DNA from: Piliocolobus tephrosceles
Taxonomy: Eukaryota > Chordata > Mammalia > Primates > Cercopithecidae
NCBI RefSeq assembly: GCF_002776525.5
Contig: NC_045441.1
Span: forward strand, 71,496,311 to 71,560,310
Direction: 5' to 3'
DNA: 64,000 nucleotides
Shown: in pieces, positions 45,208-56,732 of the stretch
Numbering within the stretch: position 1 is the first letter of the stretch
Layout: each line of letters starts with the position of its first letter
Position numbers and translations under genes: made by a program
Notes under the pieces: model-generated
Told to the model about the DNA's origin: nothing
Seen by the model: only the letters and a program-made list of their open reading frames with translations
Databases searched by the model: none

Positions 45208-46822
45208 TTTAAAAATTATACTTTAAGTTCTAGGGTACATGTGCACAACATGCAGGTTTGTTACATATGTATGCATGTGCCATGCTAGTGTGCTGCACTC
45301 ATTAACTCATCATTTACATTAGGTATATCTCCTAATGCTGTCTCTCCCCCCTCCCTCCACACCACAACAGGCCCCAGTGTGTGATGTTCCCCATCCTGTG
45401 TCCAAGTGTTCTCATTGTTCAATTCCCACCTATGAATGAGAATGTGTGATGTCTGGTTTTCTGTCCTTGCGATAGTTTGCTGAGAATGATGGTTTCCAGC
45501 TTCATCCATGTCCCTACAAAGGACATGAACTCATCCTTTTTTTATGGCTGCATAGTATTCCATGGTGTATATGTGCCACATTTTCTTAATCCAGTCTGTA
45601 ATTGATGGACATTTGGATTGGTTCCAAGTCTTTGCTATTCTGAATAGTGCCACCATAAACATACGTGTGCTTATGTCTCCATAGCAGCATGATTTATAAT
45701 CCTTTGGTTATATACCCAGTAATGGGATGGCTGGATCAAATGGTATTTCTAGTTCTAGATCCTTGAGGAAACGTCACACTGTCTTCCACAATGGTTGAAC
45801 TAGTTTACAGTCCCACCAACAGTGTAAAAGTGTTCCTATTTCTCCACATACTCTCCAGCACCTGTTGTTTCCTGACTTTTTAATGATCGCCATTCTAACT
45901 GGTGTGAGATGGTATCTCATTGTGGTTTTGATTTGCATTTCTCTGATGGCCAGTGATGATGAAGCATTTTTTTCACGTGCCTGTTGGCTGCATAAATGTC
46001 TTCTTTTGAGAAGTGTCTGTTCATATCCTTTGCCCACTGTTTGATGAGGTTGTTTGATTTTTTCCTTGTAAATTTATTTCAGTTCTTTGTAGATTCTGGA
46101 TATTAGCCCTTTGTCAAATGGGTAGATTGTAAAAATTTTCTCCCATTCTGTAGGTTGCCTGTTCACTCTGATGGTAGCTTCTTTTGCTGTGCAGAAACTC
46201 TTTCGTTTAATTAGATCACATTTGTCAATTTTGGCTTTTGTTGCCATTGCTTTTGGTGTTTTAGTCATGAAGGTCTGACTTTATGACTAAAAGCAACCTA
46301 AAAATCCAACCTGAATAGTATTGCCTGGGTTTTCTTCTAGGGTTTTTATGGTTTTAGGTCTAATAAGTTCTTAATCCATCTTGAATTAATATTTGTATAA
46401 GGTGTAAGGAAGGGATCCAATTTCAGCTTTCTACGTATGGCTAGCCAGTTTTCCAAGCACCATTTATTAAATAGGAAATCCTTTACCCATTTCTTGTTTT
46501 TGTCATGTTTGTCAAAGATCAGATGGTTGTAGATGTGTGGTATTATTTCTGAGGGCTCTGTTCTGTTCCATTGGTCTATTTCTCTGTTTTGGTACCAGTG
46601 CCATGCTGTTTTGGTTACTCTAGCCTTGCAGTATAGTTTGAAGTCAGGTAGAGTGATGCCTCCAGCATTGTTCTTTTGGCTTAGGATTGTCTTGGCGATG
46701 CAGGCTCCTTTTTGGTTCCATATAAACTTTAAAGTAGTTTTTTTCCAATTCTGTGAAGTCATTGGTAGCTTGATGGGGATGGCACTGAATCTATAAATTA
46801 CCTTGGGCAGTATGGTCATTTT
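45208..46822 (-). mobile_element. L1PA-type 3' portion (ORF2 and 3' UTR), antisense
   Basis: Antisense L1 from the tail and 3' UTR (aaaattatactttaagttct, aggtttgttacatatgtatg) through the ORF2 C-terminus to the block atggtcattttaaaa after the RT domain. Minus-strand frames 46346-46819, 46074-46268 and 45774-46037 are ORF2 pieces with the stretch S-G-N-N-R-C-W-R and a C-W-W-D-C Cys cluster at the end. Frameshifts and stops break it; an insertion disturbs 46270-46320. Confidence 0.9.
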
Positions 46823-46975
46823 AAAAGAGAATAAAATACCTAGGAATCCAGCTTACAAGGGATGTGAAGGACCTCTTCAAGGAGAACTATAAACCACTGC
46901 TCAATGAAATAAAAGAGGACACAAACAAATGGAAGAACATTCCATGCTCATGGATAGGAAGAATCAATATCATAG
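46823..46975 (+). mobile_element. inverted 5' piece of the same L1
   Basis: Sense ORF2 sequence agagaataaaatacctagga through ggaagaacattccatgctca to agaatcaatatcat. In L1 this lies immediately upstream of the sequence at 46822, so the 5' part is flipped with almost no loss at the junction. Confidence 0.88.
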
Positions 46976-47129
46976 AAGTTGTATTTCTTAAGTTGTTGGG
47001 TCTCTGTCTCATTCATACTATCTACCATACGACATTAAAAACGTGTGAAAAGTATTAAAAAATTATCTATAATTCAGGCTGTAGTTGATCTACTGTCAAG
47101 AATAAAATATATATTTACCCAATAAATTT
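46976..47129. other. no recognised feature
   Basis: Short AT-rich flank between two L1 elements. No clear target duplication for the left L1 was found here. Confidence 0.5.
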
Positions 47130-48355
47130 GTCCCAAACAAACTCACTTGTGTAACTGTTACTCTGTTCTTAAAATAGAACATTTCCAGGACACTGGAGTC
47201 TCCTTTCATGTTCTTCTTCCAATTATTATCCTTGTTTTCTCCAAAGGTAAACTGCCTTTTAAAACACTGTCCATCTTTCACCAGTTTTGGATTTTCATAA
47301 ATAGAATATTAAAGTATGTAATCTTATCCATTTGGCTTCTTTCTATCAATATATTTATGTAGCTGGATTTTTAATTGGTTTTATTGCTCTATCATAGTCC
47401 ATTAAGTTAACATTTATTTATTGTTCATAATGTTGATAAATATAGGTTGATTTTAGCTTCTATTGTAGATAATGCTACTGGAAACATTTCTGTACATATT
47501 TCTTCAAGTACTTGTGCACATATTTCTGTGAGGTATATATTAATAAATAGAGTGGGATTGCTAGGTCTTAAGGAGTACATATGCTTAACCTGAAAGTCAA
47601 ACGTTTCTCTAACATTATTAGAACAATTCATATTCCTATTGCTTCATTTGTCTGTTAGCTATTTTGGTATAGCTGTAGTGCTGTCTCCTGTGGTTTCAAT
47701 CTACATTTCCCTGATTATAACAAGGTTGAGTATCTGTGGTTGTCCACGTGGTTGTCCAATATTATCTAGTACCTAGTCAAGTCTGTTGTGAAATTTTATT
47801 TTTCCTTTTTTAAACATTGATAGGTAGGTGTTTTTCATACCTTATGGATATAGGCATGTATTTCAAATATCTTCCCTTATTCTGAGTTGACTTTTCACAT
47901 TCTTTGTGATTTCTTTTGATGCTTAGATTGTATTAATTTTAGAGTAGTCCAATTTGATAATCATTTTCTTCATGGGGAAGTATACTTTTTCTCCTCAATA
48001 CCAATCTATTTTATCCTATGGAAATGATATTATGTTATTACATATTAGCATTACTCTTTCATATTCAGAACTGTGACCTTCCTATAATATCAGATAAGGC
48101 AACATTTTTAAAACATATTTTTATATGTGTAGTAAAAGTTTCATTTTTCTATATTGAAGAGCCACTTTTTTGGTCATAGTTTTATGTTTGTCTATTTAAC
48201 CCGTTCTATTCCTTTCTGTCGGTTATTTTGCCTATCACCACAGCAATACTATACTTAATTATTAAAGCTTTATGATTCCTTATATCTTATAGAGCAAGTC
48301 TTCCTTCATTGTTCTTCCTCTTCCAGATTATGCCCGATATCAGCTAATTACCTGT
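47130..48355 (-). mobile_element. old L1M, antisense, 3' UTR to ORF2 (segment 1)
   Basis: Antisense L1M words in order: tatgtaatcttatccatttg, ggaaacatttctgtacatat, agagtgggattgctaggtct, tttccctgattataacaagg, aaatatcttcccttattctg and ccacagcaatactatact. It is highly diverged and continues, with losses, to 57130. Confidence 0.72.
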
Positions 48356-48359
48356 CAGT

Positions 48360-49150
48360 TTCAAATTTGCCCCTCAATACCTCTGATAATGGGTTAGATT
48401 CATGCATTTCAGTTCTGCAGTAAGCTCCATGTTAAGCTTGGTCAGTCGAGGGCATGAGAGGGATTTAGGAAGAATAGTTTGATCTGGTGTACTTGCTCTT
48501 TTAAAACAACTTTTCTTCTACTGCTGCTCCTGTGAGGTTGAAGCAGTTCATGTGAAGAACATGCAGTTTTGCGCTGCCCCAGCCATGAACCCAAAGCAGC
48601 CAATCTGTAAGCAAACTCTCCATCCTGGCCTGACCTTGCCATGGCTTTCCTGACCTGTATACCATGCACTCCAAACCTCATGTCTCCCTGTTGGCAGGCA
48701 GACTCTTGACTTCCTCTCCACATCTACGCTTTAGGATCCCAGTGGTTTCTGGGCACCCAACTGCCATATTTGGCTGCCTACACTCCCTTGAGTTGTCTCC
48801 TGTAGACCTGAATGCAGTCTCTGCATATTTTATGTCTCATGCTGGCCTGCCAATGAGTGGGCTCATGCATACTGAGCTCTCTGCATAGTCTCACATCAGC
48901 CTTCTCCATGTGCACCTCCACCACATCAACACTCCTGACTGCCAGCCTCAGTGTACCTTCGCTCCAGAGTGGACATAAGCTGTTCACTTATTGTGGATCA
49001 GCTCTGGCCTGGCACCCAGTGAATTTCTCTGCTATTCAATGAGCTATATAACCTATTTTCCATGGAGATACGAATGTGAGCCTTGAAGAGATTGCCCTTC
49101 TCTATGTGTTATTCAGTCCTAGTGTATGCTAAAAGCATATTTACCTGGTA
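48360..49150. other. unclassified segment replacing part of the L1M
   Basis: About 790 bp with higher GC than the L1M around it, and not L1. L1M ORF2 stops near cctgtcagtttcaaatttgc and resumes at ccctggctagaacctcc, so roughly half a kilobase of L1 RT-region sequence is also missing. Texture (ctgccccagccatgaaccca, catgctggcctgccaatgag) suggests an old LTR, but I cannot name it. Short frames at 48442-48723 minus and 48664-48888 plus are not supported as coding. Confidence 0.4.
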
Positions 49151-49889
49151 ATTGCCCTGGCTAGAACCTCCCATACAGCATTGAATAGCACTATCAAGCA
49201 GGGACATCATGTCTTATTTCTTATCTTAGAAGGAAAGTTTTCAGTCTTTCATGATTATGTATAATATGACCAATGGGTTTTCCATAGATGTTCTTTGTCA
49301 GATGGAAGAAATTTCTTTCTATGTCTAGTTTGTTGACTGTTTTTATAATAAAAGGGCATTGAATTTTTTCTAAGGCTTTTAAATGTCTATTGANNNNNNN
49401 NNNAAGATATTAATTTGTACATAGTGTTCTGGTTTTTTTCTCATGATGTCTTTTCCTGGTTCAAGTGTCACGGTAACATGGTCTCATAGAAAGATGTCTA
49501 CTTTCATTCTATTTTGGACAGATAACATACATTTTATGATTTATACATTTTCAAATGTATAGAGGAGTGACTTATGACCATAGTCTGTTCTGAAGAACCA
49601 TATGCAGTTGAGAAGAATATGTATTCTGTCATTGGATGTGATATTTCTATGGATGTCTGCCTTAGTATTCTGGTGTTTTAAAAATCTGTTTTGATTTCCC
49701 TTTTACATGACTGATTTTGAGATGCATGTATGTGTGTGTGTGTATGCACATGTACACATGCGTATGTGAATTTTTTACCCATCTTACCATGGTAAGTTTC
49801 ATCACAGGTGTTTTACTTGTATTTGTATTTTCAAATAACTGAACTTTTTCTGCTTTGTTTTAAACTATATTTCTTTTCATTAAAAAAAG
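49151..49889 (-). mobile_element. old L1M, antisense (segment 2)
   Basis: Resumes with gctagaacctcccatacagc (RT region) and continues through ttaataaaagg-type, ctcatagaaagatgtctact and agaagaatatgtattctgtc. Ten N interrupt it at 49394-49403. Confidence 0.7.
49394..49403. other. assembly gap, 10 N
   Basis: Ten undetermined bases inside the old L1M, in a position with no visible tandem repeat. Confidence 0.99.
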
Positions 49890-49897
49890 TCTGTTCT

Positions 49898-50141
49898 TAG
49901 GCCAGATACAGTGGCTCAAACTTGTAATCCAAGCACTTTGGAAGGCCCAGGAAGGAGGATTGCTTGAGGCCAAGAGTTTGAGAGCAAAATAGCAAGACCC
50001 CTTTCTCTACAAAAATTAGCCTGGTGTGGTGGCCTGTGCCTGTATTCCTAGCTATTTAGGAGGCTGAAGCAGGAGGATTATTTGAGTACAGCCTGGGCAA
50101 CACAATCACATCTTGTATTAAAAAGAAAGAAAGAAAAAAAA
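49898..50141 (+). mobile_element. AluJ-type element, shortened
   Basis: ggccagatacagtggctcaa through ttagcctggtgtggtggcct to gtacagcctgggcaacacaa. The right arm lacks part of its middle. It ends in an A/G-rich tail (aaagaaagaaag). Confidence 0.82.
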
Positions 50142-50212
50142 AATATATATATATATATATACGCACACACATACATGCACATTCACACACACACACACAC
50201 ATATATATATAC
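50142..50212. repeat. (TA)n-(CA)n-(TA)n tract on an Alu tail
   Basis: ta units, then an irregular ca-rich part, then ta units again, directly abutting the Alu tail. Confidence 0.88.
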
Positions 50213-50235
50213 TTTCATTTTTATTATTTTCTTTT

Positions 50236-50290
50236 CTTTGGTTTAGGGGGCTTAAGTTTTTCTTTCCTTTGGTTTAGGGGGCTTAAGTTT
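50236..50290. repeat. 31-bp tandem duplication
   Basis: The 24 bases starting ctttggtttagggggcttaa occur at 50236-50259 and identically at 50267-50290, separated by a similar t/c spacer. The perfect identity points to a recent duplication. Confidence 0.9.
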
Positions 50291-50291
50291 C

Positions 50292-50519
50292 TACTTCCTT
50301 TCTTTCTAAGTACTTGAGTATGCTTAATGTGCTGATCTTAAAACTCTTCTCAAATACATTTGTTTATGACTATGAATATCACTCGAAGGGCATGTTTATA
50401 TTTCTCCAAATGTTCTATATGTAATATCTTTACTATTTACACAAATTTTTTTCTAATTGGCATTGTAACTAATACTTTAACCTAAATAGTTACTTAAATG
50501 TGTATTCTGTAATTTAGAG
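50292..50519 (-). mobile_element. old L1M, antisense (segment 3, uncertain)
   Basis: AT-rich continuation in the position expected for L1M ORF2 5' sequence (aagtacttgagtatgcttaa). Support is mainly positional. Confidence 0.4.
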
Positions 50520-50770
50520 CATATGGACATTTTCTTTTTTTTTTTTTTTTTATACTTTAAGTTCTAGGGTACATGTGCATAACGTGCAGGTTTCTTACAT
50601 ATGTATACTTGTGCCATGTTGGTGTCCTGCACCCATCAACTCGTCAGCACCCATCAATTCGTCATTTATATCAGGTATAACTCCCAATGCAATCCCTCCC
50701 CCCTCTCCCCTCCCCATGAAAGGGCCCGGTGAGTGACGTTCCCCTTCCCGAGTCCAGGTGATCTCATTGT

Positions 50771-53700
50771 TCAGTTCCCACCTATGAGTGAGAACATGCG
50801 GTGTTTGGTTTTCTCTTCTTGTGATAGTCTGCTAAGAATGATGGTTTCCAGCTGCATCCATGTCCCTACAAAGGATGCAAACTCATCCTTTTTTATGGCT
50901 GCATAGTATTCCATGGTGTATATGTGCCACATTTTCTTAATCCAGTCTGTCACAGATGGACATTTGGGTTGATTCCAAGTCTTTATTATTGTGAATAGTG
51001 CCACAATAAACATACGTGTGCATGTGTCTTTATAGCAGCATGATTTATAATCCTTTGGGTATATACCCAGTAGTGGGATGGCTGGGTCATATGGTACATC
51101 TAGTTCTAGATCCTTGAGGAATTGCCATACTGTTTTCCATAATGGTTGAACTAGTTTACAATCCCACCAACAGTGTAAAAGTGTTCCTCTTTCTCCACAT
51201 CCTCTCCAACACCTGTTGTTTCCTGACTTTTTAATGATTGCCATTCTAACTGGTGTGAGATGGAACCTCATTGTGGTTTTGATTTGCATTTCTCTGATGG
51301 CGAGTGATGATGAGCATTTTTTCATGTGTCTGTTGGCTGTATGAATGTCTTCTTTTGAGAAATGTCTGTTTATATCCTTTGCCCACTTTTTGATGGGGTT
51401 GTTTGTTTTTTCTTGTAAATTTGTTTGAGTTCTTTGTAGGTTCTGGATATCAGCCCTTTGTCAGATGAGTAGATTGCAAAAAAAATTTTCTCCCATTCTG
51501 TAGGTTGCCTGTTCACTCTGATGGTAATTTCTTTTGCTGTGCAGAAGCTCTTTAGTTTAATTAGATCCCATTTGTCAATTTTGGCTTTTGTTGCCGTTGC
51601 TTTTGGTGTTTTAGACATGAAGTCCTTGCCCATGCCTATGTCCTGAATGGTACTACCTAGGTTTTCTTCTAGGGTTTTTATGGTATTAGGTCTAACATTT
51701 AAGTCCCTAGTCCATCTTGAATTAATTTTCGTATAAGGAGTAAGGAAAGGATTCAGTTTCAGCTTTCTACTTATGGCTAGCCAATTTTCCCAGCACCATT
51801 TATTAAATAGGGAATCCTTTCCCCATTTCTTGTTTCTCTCAGGTTTGTCAAAGATCAGATGGCTGTAGATGTGTGGTATTATTTCTGAGGACTCTGTTCT
51901 GTTCCATTGGTCTATATCTCTGTTTTGGTACCAGTACCATGCTGTTTTGGTTATGGTAGCCTTGTAGTGTAGTTTGAATTCAGGTATCGTGATGCCTCCA
52001 GCTTTGTTCTTTTGACTTAGGATTGTCTTGGCAATGCGGGGTCTTTTTTGGTTCCATATGAACTTTAAAGCAGTTTTTTCCAATTCTGTGAAGAAACTCA
52101 TTGGTAGCTTGATGTGGATGGCATTGAAACTATAAATAACGTTGGGCAGTATGGCCATTTTCACGATATTGATTCTTCCTATCCATGAGCATGGTATGTT
52201 CTTCCATTTCTTTGTGTCCTCTTTTATTTCACTGAGCAGTGGTTTGTAATTCTTCTTGAAGAGGTCCTTGCCATCCCTTGTAAGTTGAATTCCTAGGTAT
52301 TTTATTCTCTTTGAAGCAATTGGAATGGAAGTTCATTCATGATTTGGCTCTCTGTTTGTCTGTTACTGGTGTATAAGAATGCTTGTGATTTTTGCACATT
52401 AATTTTGTATCCTGAGACTTTGCTGAAGTTGCTTATCAGCTTAAGGAGATTTTGGGCTGAGACAATGGGGTTTTCTAAATATACAATCATTTCATCTGCA
52501 AACAGGGACAATTTGACTTCTTCTTTTCCTAACTGGATACCCTTTATTTCTTTCTCTTGCCTGATTGCCCTAGCCAGAACTTCCAACACTATGTTGAATA
52601 GGAGTAGTGAGAGAGGGCATCCCTGTCTTGTGCCAGTTTTCAAAGGGAATTTTTCCAGTTTTTGCCCATTCAGTATGATAATGGCTGTGGGTTTGTCATA
52701 AATAGCTCTTATTATTTTGAGGTATGTTCCATCAATACCGAATTTATTGAGTGTTTTTAGCATGAAGGGCTGTTGAATTTTGTCAAAAGCCTTTTCTGTA
52801 TCTATTGAGATAATCATGTGGTTCTTGTCTTTGGTTCTGTTTATATGCTGGATTATGTTTATTGATTTGCGAATGTTGAACCAGCCTTGCCTCCCAGGGA
52901 TGAAGCCCACTTGATCATGGTGGATAAGCTTTTTGATGTGCTGCTGAGTCTGGTTTGCCAGTATTTTATTGAGGATTTTTGCATCGATGTTCATCAGGGA
53001 TATTGGTCTAAATTCTCTTTTCTTGTTGTGTCTCTGCCAGGCTTTGGTATCCGGATGATGTTGGCCTCATAAAATGAGTTAGGGAGGATTCCCTCTTTTT
53101 CTATTGATTGAAATCGTTTCAGAAGTTATGGTACCAGCTCCTCCTTGTACCTCTGGTAGAATTCAGCTGTGAATCCATCTGGTCCTGGACTTTTTTAGGT
53201 TGGTAGGGTATTAATTATTGCCTCAATTTCAGAGCCTGCTATTGGTCTATTCAGGGATTCAACTTCTTCCTGGTTTAGTCTTGGAAGAGTGTAAGTGTCC
53301 AGGAAATTATCCATTTCTTCTAGATTTTCTAGTTGATTTGCGTAGAGGTGTTTGTAGTATTCTCTGATGGTAGTTTGTATTTCTGTGGGGTCGGTGGTGA
53401 TATCCCCTTTATCATTTTTAATTGCATCTATTTGATTCTTCTCTCTTTTCTTCTGTATTAGTCTTGCTAGTGGTCTGTCAATTTTGTTGATCTTTTCAAA
53501 AAACCAACTCCTGGATTCATTGATTTTTTGGAGGGTTTTTTGTGTCTCTATCTCCTTCAGTTCTGCTCTGATCTTAGTTATTTCTTGCCTTCTGCTAGCT
53601 TTTGAATGTGTTTGCTCTTGCCTCTCTAGTTCTTTTAATTGTGATGTTAGAGTGTCAATTTTAGATCTTTCCAGCTTTCTCTTGTGGGCATTTAGTGCTA

Positions 53701-54599
53701 TAAATTTCCCTCTACACACTGCTTTAAATGTGTCCCAGAGATTCTGGTATGTTATATCTTTGTTCTCATTGGTTTCAAAGAACATCTTTATTTCTGCCTT
53801 TATTTCGTTATGTACCCAGTAGTCATTCAGGAGCAGGTTGTTCAGTTTCCATGTAGTTGAGTGGTTTTGATTGAGTTTCTTAGTCCTGAGTTCTAGTTTG
53901 ATTGCACTGTGGTCTGAGAGACCGTTTGTTATAATTTCTGTTCTTTTACATTTGCTGAGGAGTGCTTTACTTCCAATTATGTGGTCAATTTTGGAATAAG
54001 TGTGATGTGGTGCTGAGTAGAATGTATATTCTGTTGATTTGGGGTGGAGAGTTCTATAGATGTCTATTAGGTCTGCTTGGTGCAGAGATGAGTTCAATTC
54101 CTGGATATCCTTGTTAACTTTCTGTCTCGTTGATCTGTCTAATGTTGACAGTGGAGTGTTGAAGTCTCCCATTATTATTGTATGGGAGTCTAAGTCTCTT
54201 TGTAAGTCTCTAAGGACTTGCTTTATGAATGTGGGTGCTCCTGTATTGGGTGCATGTATATTTAGGATAGTTAGCTCTTCCTGTTGAATTGATCCCTTTA
54301 CCATTATGTAATGGCCTTCTTTGTCTCTTTTGACCTTTGATGGTTTAAAGTCTGTTTTATCAGAGACTAGTATTGCAACCCCTGCTTTTTTTTTGTTCTC
54401 CATTTGCTTGGTAGATCTTCCTCCATCCCTTTATTTTGAGCCTATGTATGTCTCTGCATGTGAGATGGGTCTCCTGAATACAGCAGACTGATGGGTCTTG
54501 ACTCTTTATCCAGTTTGCCAGTCTGTGTCTTTTAATTGGAGCATTTAGTCCATTTACATTTAAGGTTAATATTGTTATGTGTGAACTTGATCCTGCCAT
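50771..54599 (-). pseudogene. L1 ORF2 (endonuclease-reverse transcriptase), broken
   Basis: ORF2 would encode the nick-and-copy enzyme of L1. Readable parts are: start M-A-G-S-S-S-H and the N-terminal endonuclease in 54599-54360; the rest of the endonuclease and the linker in 54403-53195, with the G-D-F-N and S-D-H-S motifs; the reverse transcriptase in 52994-52302; the post-RT region in 52302-51370; and the C-terminal Cys cluster (C-W-R-G-C then H-C-W-W-D-C) in 51325-50771. Breaks seen are a frameshift in the A-run near 54390, an insertion creating a stop at 53195, a stop near 53135, frameshifts near 53005 and 52315, and one near 51413. The RT catalytic motif reads F-A-D-E (52495-52520) instead of the usual F-A-D-D. 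The length of about 1,275 codons is normal. Confidence 0.93.
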
Positions 54600-54662
54600 T
54601 ATGATATTAGCTGGTTATTTTCCTCGTTAGTTGATGCAGTTTCTTCCTAGCCTTGAAGGTCT

Positions 54663-55679
54663 TTACATTTTGGCATGTTTTTTCAATGGCTGGTACCGGT
54701 TGTTCCTTTCCATGTTTAGGGCTTCCTTCAGGGTCTCTTGTAAGGCAGGCCTGGTGGTGACAAAATCTCTAAGCATTTGCCTATCTGTAAAGGATTTTAT
54801 TTCTCCTTCCCTTTTGAAACTTAGTTTGGCTGGATATGAAATTCTGAGTTTAAAATTCTTTTCTTTAAGAACGTTGAGTATTGGCCCCCACTCTCTTCTG
54901 GCTTGTAGAGTTTCTGCTGAGACATCTGCTGTTAGTCTGATGGGCTTCCTTTTGTGGGTAACCTGACCTTTCTCTCTGGCTGCCCTTTAGATTTTTTCCT
55001 TCATTTCAACTTTGGTGAATCTGGCAATTATGTGTCTTGGAGTTGTTCTTCTCGAGGAGTATCTTTGTGGCGTTCTCTGTATTCCCTGAATTTGAATGTT
55101 GGCCTGCCCTGCTAGGTTGGGGAAGTTCTCCTGGATGATATCCTGAAGAGTGTTTTCCAACTTGGTTCCATTTTCCCCCTCACTTTCAGGCACCCCAATC
55201 AGACGTAGATTTGGTCTTTTTACATAATCTCATACTTCTTGCAGGCTTTGTTCATTTCTTTTTCTTCTTTTTTCTTTTGGTTTCTCTTCTCGCTTCGTTT
55301 CATTCATTTGCTCCTGAATCACTGATACTCTTTCTTCCAGTTGATCGAGTCGGTTACTGAAGCTTGTGCATCTGTCACGTATTTCTCGTGTCATGGTTTT
55401 CATCTCTGTCATTTCGTTTATGACCTTCTCTGCATTAATTATTCTAGCTATCAATTCTTCTACTCTTTTTTCAAGATTTTTAGTTTCTTTGCGCTGGGTA
55501 CGTAATTCCTCCTTTAGCTCTGAAAAGTTTGATGGACTGAAGACTTCTTCTCTCCTCTCGTCAAAGTCATTCTCTGACCAGCTTCGATCCATTGCTGGCG
55601 ATGAGCTGCGCTCCTTTGCAGGGGGAGATGCGCTCTTATTTTTTGAATTTCCAGCTTTTCTGCCCTGCTTTTTCCCCAT
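54663..55679 (-). pseudogene. L1 ORF1 (RNA-binding chaperone), broken
   Basis: ORF1 encodes the trimeric coiled-coil RNA-binding protein that coats L1 RNA. The first 149 codons (55679-55233) are open, start M-G-K-K-Q-G-R-K-A and contain the heptad-rich coiled coil (about residues 50-130). A frameshift then gives a stop. The RNA-binding domain resumes in another frame (55193-54987) and meets a further stop at m-k-e-k-i near 54987, followed by the remaining C-terminal part to the stop at 54663-54665. The total span fits the usual length of about 338 codons. Confidence 0.92.
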
Positions 55680-56716
55680 CTTTGTGGTTTTATCTGTCTC
55701 TGGTCTTTGATGATGGTGACATACTGTTGGGGTTTTGGTATAGGTGTCCTTCCTGTTTGATAGTTTTCCTTCTAACAGTCAGGACCCTCAGCTGTAGGTC
55801 TGTTGGAGATTGCTTGAGGTCCACTCCAGACTCTGTTTGCCTGGGTATCAGCAGCAGAGGTTGCAGAAGATAGAATATTGCTGAACAGCTAATGTACCTG
55901 TCTGATTCTTACTTTGGAAGCTTCCTCTCAGGGGTGTACTCCACCCTGTGAGGTGTGGGGTGTCAGACTTCCCCTAGTGGGGGATGTCTCCCAGTTAGGC
56001 TACTCAGCGGTCTGGGACCCACTTGAGCAGGCAGTCTGTCCCTTCTCAGATCTCAACCTCCATGTGGGGAGATCCACTGCTCTCTTCAAAGCTGTCAGAC
56101 AGAGTCGTTTCCATCTGCAAAGGTTTCTGCTGCTTTTTTGTTGTTGTTGTTTAGCTGTGCCCTGTCCCCAGAGGTGGAGTCTACAGAGACAGGCAGGTTT
56201 CCTTGAGCTGCTGTGAGCGCCACCCAGTTTGAGCTTCCCAGGGCCTTTGTTTACCTACTTAAGCCTCAGCAATGGCGGGCACCCATCCCCCAGCCTCGCT
56301 GTTGCCTTGAGGTTAGATTGCAGACTGCTGTGTTAGCAAGGAGGGAGGCTCCGTGGCTGTGGGACCCTCCTGGCCAGGTGTGGGATATAATCTCCTGGTG
56401 TGCCTGTTTGCTTAAAGCACAGTATTGGGGTGGGAGTTATCCGATTTTCCAGGTGTTGTGTGTCTCAGTTCCCCTGGCTAGGAAAAGGGATTCCCTTCCC
56501 CCTTGCACTTCCCAGGTAACGCGATGCCTCGCCCTGCTTCAGCTCTCGCTGATCAGGCTGCAGCAGCTGACCAGCACCGATTGTCCGGCACTCCATAGTG
56601 AGATGACCCCAGTACCTCAGTTGAAAATGCAGAAATCACCAGTCTTCTGTGTCGCTCGCGCTGGGAGTTGGAGACTGGAGCTGTTCGCATTCAGCCATCT
56701 TGCTCCGCCCACCTCC
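55680..56716 (-). promoter_or_regulatory. L1 5' leader (internal promoter region)
   Basis: A 1,037-bp GC-richer leader ahead of ORF1. In L1 this region holds the internal RNA polymerase II promoter. The first bases in L1 orientation (aagatggctgaat) keep the core of the YY1-type site found at L1 starts. Whether it still drives transcription cannot be told from sequence. Open plus-strand frames here (55914-56734) are translations of leader antisense. Confidence 0.8.
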
Positions 56717-56732
56717 CATATAGACATTTTCT

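Larger units (their letters stand above)
50536..56716 (-). mobile_element. full-length L1 (about 6.18 kb), Old World monkey L1PA-type, inactive
   Basis: Complete L1 on the minus strand: 5' leader (56716-55680), ORF1 (55679-54663), a 63-bp spacer, ORF2 (54599-50771), a 3' UTR with a G-rich run (antisense ccctcccccctctcccctcc) and an A-tail (about 17 bases of T on plus). The 5' end in L1 orientation reads gcggagcaagatggctgaat, matching the canonical L1 start. Both frames are broken, so it cannot move by itself. The 3' UTR has a local doubling (cacccatcaactcgtcag/cacccatcaattcgtcat, 50631-50664). Target duplications bracket it. Confidence 0.93.
50520..56732. repeat. 16-bp target duplication of the full-length L1
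   Basis: catatggacattttct (50520-50535) and catatagacattttct (56717-56732), one mismatch. Read in L1 orientation the pre-integration site is tt/agaaaa, close to the L1 endonuclease preference tt/aaaa. Confidence 0.92.
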
